Part shown: in pieces, positions 61,439 through 64,000 of the stretch
Numbering within the stretch: the first letter of the stretch is position 1
How the letters are laid out: every line of letters starts with the position of its first letter
DNA from: Brasenia schreberi
Taxonomy: Eukaryota; Streptophyta; Magnoliopsida; Nymphaeales; Cabombaceae
DNA length: 64,000 nt
Assembly (NCBI GenBank): GCA_036023115.1
Contig: JAYKKT010000041.1
Location: 2,808,501-2,872,500, forward strand
Direction of reading: 5' to 3'
Notes under the pieces: model-generated
The model's input: only the letters and a program-made list of their open reading frames with translations
Told to the model about the DNA's origin: nothing
Database searches by the model: none
Position numbers and translations under genes: made by a program

Positions 61439-63359
61439 GACACACATATATAGATAATTTATTATATAGTATTAAGGCTTATTTATACATAAAAGAAGAA
61501 AATACATGTATACATTATTATATCCGTATATCATTGTTTTTCATACTAAAGCTATGATACACATCTATGTATGTACATGTTTTCACATACAGTCCACGAC
61601 AGTTGACATATTCCCTTATAAGCAGCTACTAGCTGCATAGGAAAACTGATTGTCAGTTGTCGTACAAACTGTGCCAGCTGCCGTGCTTATTATATATGTG
61701 GATTTTGTTGAAAGCTGCAGAGTTGCGGTTGATGTTTATATATTTTGTTGAAAAAGTGTCAGTTGCACTGCGACTGATTGATAGCACTAAAAGGTTGTCA
61801 AGCTTATGCTGACAGTGTCAATACAGCTAGTTGATTGTACAAGGAACAGGAGCACTATTTACAGAGGTAGGATTTTTTCAAAATTCTAAAGAAAGCAGCA
61901 TTGACAAATGAAATTGGAAAAAACAGCTGCATCAACATGGTATTTGTGTTGGTTTCGGTGTCCCATCAGTGTCTTAGGTGACACTTCACTCACCACATAA
62001 TTGTTCTGCATTTGTGTGATCTTGGCTTATATTATATTGTCTGTGTCATGGAACAAATTTGTTTTAGTTTTTCAGGGGTAGGTTGTCTGTTCTTATTTCC
62101 ATATGTTGCTTGTTCTTTTAGGTTTGTCAACTAAATTTATGCTTGAGCAGTGAAATTCTCTGGCTGCTAGCGAACTTGTCTCCATAACTCCATGGGATTA
62201 AAAAAGTGGAATGATTTGTTGTAAGATTTAAAAAAGAAAATCCCTATGTTGCTTGTTCTTTTAGGTTTGTCAACTAAATTTATGCTTGAGCAATGAAATT
62301 CTCTGGCTGCTAGCGAACTTGTCTCCATAACTCCATGGGATTAAAAAAGTGGAATGATTTGTTGTAAGATTTAAAAAAGAAAATCCCTTCTTGTCAAGAA
62401 GGATTTAAAAATATAATGGAGCAGATAAGTTACTTTTGATAGTATAATGGATCACATATACTGCTAACTTTAATGTAAGAAATTTATTATTGCTGAGTGC
62501 TTGCATTGTAGGCCGTAGGATGTTTGAGATCCTGTTGTTGTGAAACTTAAGTTTGGTGGTTCTGATCTCCCAGATATAATACAACCAACTTGTGATTTTA
62601 CTGTGAGTAGCATTGCTTTGTGTTCTCATAAATAAACTGTGTGCGCTTTTATCTTCGTCCATAAGCGAAGAACCATATATGGGTCTGCTATTAACCATTA
62701 GACTATAATGCCATTTAGTTGTTGATACTGGTAATATCTTTACGCCACATACTTGGCAGCATTTTTCTTTCATCAACTCATTGCTGTGGTTTTTTTCCCT
62801 CATCTTCTGGATTTAGATGACATCAAAAGCAGGGTTTGCGAATAACTCAGAGCAACCATCTTATCTTGTCCAGTTATTTCAAGTTGTTATTGCTATGCTT
62901 GTGATGGACACATGGCAGTATTTGATTCACCGGCTCATGCACCAGAACAAGTTCCTATTCCGCCACATTCATTCGCAACACCACAAACTGGTTGTTCCAT
63001 ATGCTATTGGAGCACTATATAACCATCCGTTGGAGGGTCTGTTGCTTGATACACTTGGAGGGGCAATATCCTTCTTGTTTTCAGGGATGACCCCTCGAAC
63101 TGCAATCTTCTTTTTTTGCTTCGCTGTGGTTAAGACGGTTGATGACCATTGCGGACTTCGGTTACCAGGAAATGTGTTTCACTTGTTGTTCCAGAACAAT
63201 ACTGCTTATCATGATATCCATCATCAGCTTAGAGGTGCAAAATACAACTACTCGCAGCCATTCTTTGCGAATTGGGACAGACTTCTGGGTACACACATGC
63301 CTTACATCCTTGTGAAACGTCCTGAAGGTGGGTTTGAAGCAAGGCCTTTGAAAGATTAG
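40245..63359 (+). CDS. SBH: Sphingoid base C4-hydroxylase (sphinganine C4-monooxygenase), 2 exons
   Basis: ER membrane di-iron enzyme that hydroxylates sphinganine at C4 to give phytosphingosine-type long-chain bases (Arabidopsis SBH1/SBH2, yeast Sur2 family). Exon 1 is 40245-40475 (77 codons, donor TCG|GTTGGT). Exon 2 is 62817-63359 (180 codons plus stop, acceptor ATTTAG|ATGACA). The junction is in phase 0. The 257 residues compare with about 260 in Arabidopsis. Residues 15-30 form a hydrophobic segment ([14 protein letters not shown]); further hydrophobic spans lie near 95-107 and 150-180. The fatty-acid-hydroxylase histidine boxes are complete: HRLMH (115-119), HSQHH (129-133) and HDIHH (209-213), with [14 protein letters not shown] before the last. 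The 22,341-bp intron is mostly transposons. No coding break seen; whether the intron is spliced efficiently is unknown. Confidence 0.95.
41095..41244 (+). mobile_element. tRNA-derived SINE with 11-bp target duplication
   Basis: Body 41106-41233 flanked by TGTTACTTAAG at 41095-41105 and 41234-41244. The A-box region is GCGTTAGCTCTCCTGGCAGG and the B-box-like part is CGTGAGTTTGATTGG. A short A-rich tail (AGAAGAAAAAA) ends it. In the host intron, sense orientation. Confidence 0.8.
42743..43592 (+). pseudogene. RTE LINE endonuclease part (frameshifted)
   Basis: Exonuclease-endonuclease-phosphatase fold that nicks the target DNA. The first frame (to 43174) holds [18 protein letters not shown] and [11 protein letters not shown]. 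An extra A in the A-run near 43128, compared with other copies here, shifts the frame. The second frame (43281-43592) holds [20 protein letters not shown] and stops at TGA 43590-43592 where other RTE sequences continue. Confidence 0.88.
43652..45874 (+). pseudogene. RTE LINE reverse transcriptase and C-terminal region (N-terminus lost)
   Basis: A 740-codon open frame. The RT domain spans about residues 280-520: [59 protein letters not shown] and catalytic FADD (about 45100-45112). The C-terminal part has [13 protein letters not shown] text, [11 protein letters not shown] and IHVADLV, typical of plant RTE proteins. The frame is joined to the endonuclease only across a stop and another A-run shift near 43650, so the open start at 43652 is not a real protein start. 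Confidence 0.9.
47841..48189 (+). repeat. copia 5' LTR
   Basis: TGTTGGAAAT...AATCAACA, 349 bp; identical to 52806-53154. Confidence 0.97.
48190..48201 (+). other. copia primer-binding site
   Basis: TGGTATCAGAGC directly after the LTR; complementary to the 3' end of plant initiator tRNA-Met. Confidence 0.95.
48561..49871 (+). pseudogene. gag: copia gag and protease (frameshifted at 3' end)
   Basis: The first ATG in frame is 48561 ([10 protein letters not shown]); the open frame extends further from a TTG. The Gag domain has [19 protein letters not shown] and [15 protein letters not shown]. The zinc knuckle is [14 protein letters not shown] (C-x2-C-x4-H-x4-C). Protease has [12 protein letters not shown], with the catalytic DSG intact. 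The frame is lost by a 1-base shift near 49840 and ends at TAA 49869-49871; matching sequence continues in another frame. Confidence 0.9.
49928..51541 (+). pseudogene. pol: copia integrase and start of RT (ends in nonsense codon)
   Basis: Pre-integrase zinc block ([13 protein letters not shown] ... CETC), then the integrase core with Asp in YDVWGPC, Asp in SDNGGEF and Glu in VSERKNRH, 35 residues between the last two. The RT start follows: [31 protein letters not shown]. The frame ends at TGA 51539-51541 where copia elements normally have an Arg codon. Confidence 0.92.
51554..52798 (+). pseudogene. pol: copia reverse transcriptase and RNase H
   Basis: Continues the RT after the [32 protein letters not shown] and catalytic [11 protein letters not shown] (about 51842-51870), then LHYFLGIEI. 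RNase H follows: [43 protein letters not shown] and [13 protein letters not shown]. It ends with TGA at 52796-52798, seven bases before the right LTR. All catalytic motifs are visible; only the two upstream breaks disable the polyprotein. Confidence 0.95.
52806..53154 (+). repeat. copia 3' LTR
   Basis: 349 bp; identical to the 5' LTR by eye. Ends AATCAACA before TGAAG. Confidence 0.97.
53701..53845 (-). mobile_element. hAT end remnant
   Basis: CGTATC/GATACG-rich text followed by a T/A-rich stretch (TATCGTATCGTATTTTTTT) mirrors the right subterminal region of the hAT element at 58900-59046. One end only; no transposase. Confidence 0.5.
55750..59054 (+). mobile_element. hAT DNA transposon with 8-bp target duplication
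   Basis: GTTTGAAG at 55750-55757 and 59047-59054 bounds 55758-59046 (3289 bp). An 8-bp duplication is diagnostic for hAT. The terminal inverted repeats are imperfect: CAGTGTTGTCTG at the left, AAATGTTGTCTG read inward from the right. Both subterminal regions are packed with CGATACG/CGTATCG words, possible transposase-binding sites. It encodes a BED-DUF659-hATC transposase with breaks. In the host intron, same orientation as the gene. Confidence 0.95.
56270..58726 (+). pseudogene. hAT transposase (BED finger, DUF659, hATC), broken
   Basis: Start ATG 56270 ([10 protein letters not shown]). BED-type zinc finger at residues 33-61 (Cys33, Cys36, His50, Cys61). A Ser/Arg/Gly-rich linker follows. 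The DUF659/RNase H-like core has [15 protein letters not shown] and [13 protein letters not shown], then [15 protein letters not shown]. The frame is lost at TGA 57371-57373 and resumes one frame over ([31 protein letters not shown]-like end) to a donor at 58095. Intron 58096-58178 (GT-AG). Exon 58179-58383 holds the hATC dimerisation block ([28 protein letters not shown]) but opens with a TAG at 58187-58189 where the family has the second Trp. Intron 58384-58485, then the last exon 58486-58726 with an acidic tail ending DPDYNL. One frameshift and one nonsense codon, otherwise well preserved. Confidence 0.9.
60235..61050 (+). mobile_element. RTE LINE 3' remnant
   Basis: Follows the first LINE with large deletions: AGAAGATATATTTAAAAAG, GATGTGTTAGGTGAACC, then the C-terminal part (TGAGTGTTGGGAAGTTAATC, AGAGGAAGACCACAAAAG) and the tail CTAGTATGGGAAAAACTTAG. 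No open frame remains. Confidence 0.8.
61051..62101. other. Intron sequence, no gene; contains (TA)n at 61375-61431
   Basis: AT-rich intron DNA of the hydroxylase gene with a long TA microsatellite and short CA runs. Nothing coding recognised. Confidence 0.6.
62102..62387. repeat. 143-bp tandem duplication in intron
   Basis: Copies 62102-62244 and 62245-62387 begin TATGTTGCTTGTTC and end AAAGAAAATCCC; nearly identical (one visible change, GCAGTGAAA versus GCAATGAAA). It lies 430 bases before the exon 2 acceptor. Confidence 0.95.
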
Positions 63360-64000
63360 CTCTTCATCTTTGTGAATGTCGGAGCTCATCTACACTCATT
63401 GTGGGTCAACAATCTTTTCTTGTGCCATAAATATTTCTGTTTATATTGTTACTTGGACTACATCTGACTTGGAAAAGGTTGTATACAGAGGCAGCTTGTA
63501 GCTGAATCTGCATTTGTTGTGTAATGGAAAACGTCTTCCATTTGGAGTTGCTAACTAGCTTTCCTTTTGCAGTTGCTCCCACAGATGAGTGTTGGATACT
63601 TCTTTCCACCTCATGGTGGCGACAATATCAGTTACGGTGGGCATTGATTCGGTTAACTTTTGTTGAGAAACTCAAGGAGATTTCTTGATTCATGATTCTA
63701 ACTGTTTATAAACAACAGTTGTTACTGAAACCAGAACCAATCTTTCTCCATTTTTAGTCGCATTGGTGCTTCATCACCTGTCATATTAGCATTGACACCA
63801 AAAAAGAAGCAAAAAACAAATGTTTCTAAACATTGTGCATTCTTGTGCCTCTTTTTAAGTGGCTACTATCCAATTTCTCACACTTTATCTTTTTACCTGG
63901 GCTTCATCATCTACTTAAATGTTGAACCCCATTGTGTTCAAACATATTCACAAATTTCTTTCATACCCTGCCTAAACTCTATAAAATTGCTGGAATTATT
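63360..64000 (+). other. 3' UTR and downstream flank of the C4-hydroxylase gene
   Basis: No further coding sequence is seen to the window end. T-rich and AT-rich words after 63700 could hold the polyadenylation site, which cannot be fixed. The minus-strand open frame 63406-63609 is not supported. Confidence 0.5.

Overview
This is nuclear DNA of a flowering plant. Two conserved single-copy-type plant genes with GT-AG introns sit in AT-rich, microsatellite-rich sequence that is mostly transposable elements. The species cannot be fixed from the sequence. Very long TE-filled introns, Tat-type gypsy elements and RTE LINEs with Au-like SINEs point to a medium to large angiosperm genome, possibly a magnoliid or another early-diverging or woody lineage (inference).

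Layout. 1-11904: a Ty3/gypsy element of the Tat type, with a truncated 5' LTR, a gag-pol full of stop codons, a second RNase H before integrase, and a 3.25-kb 3' LTR. It is inserted in the coding exon of a MIZU-KUSSEI1-like (DUF617) gene, whose 5' two-thirds survives on the minus strand at 11905-12565. 12566-18966: promoter side of that gene, an Au-like SINE, a MITE and several tRNA-derived SINE copies. 18967-26570 (minus): a complete nine-exon alpha-SNAP gene of 288 codons; its 3.2-kb last intron holds a decayed RTE LINE with a SINE nested in it. 26571-39840: intergenic DNA with tandem duplications, a decayed copia element, an RTE fragment between two copies of a 450-bp segment, and long compound microsatellites. 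40245-63359 (plus): a sphingoid base C4-hydroxylase gene of only two exons (77 + 180 codons) separated by a 22.3-kb intron.

That intron is a stack of insertions: a tRNA-SINE; an RTE LINE of full-length size with an 18-bp target duplication; a second RTE LINE (17-bp target duplication) split by a Ty1/copia element with apparently identical 349-bp LTRs; a decayed antisense copia element split by a 3.29-kb hAT transposon with an 8-bp target duplication; and a third RTE remnant.

The two intact host genes act in unrelated parts of endomembrane biology: SNARE recycling (alpha-SNAP with NSF) and long-chain-base hydroxylation at the ER. No operon, CRISPR array, rRNA or functional tRNA gene is seen. 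I found no convincing new molecular system. The most notable points are the gene broken by a retrotransposon, the giant nested intron, and an RTE LINE that shares both its head and its tail with a short SINE family.
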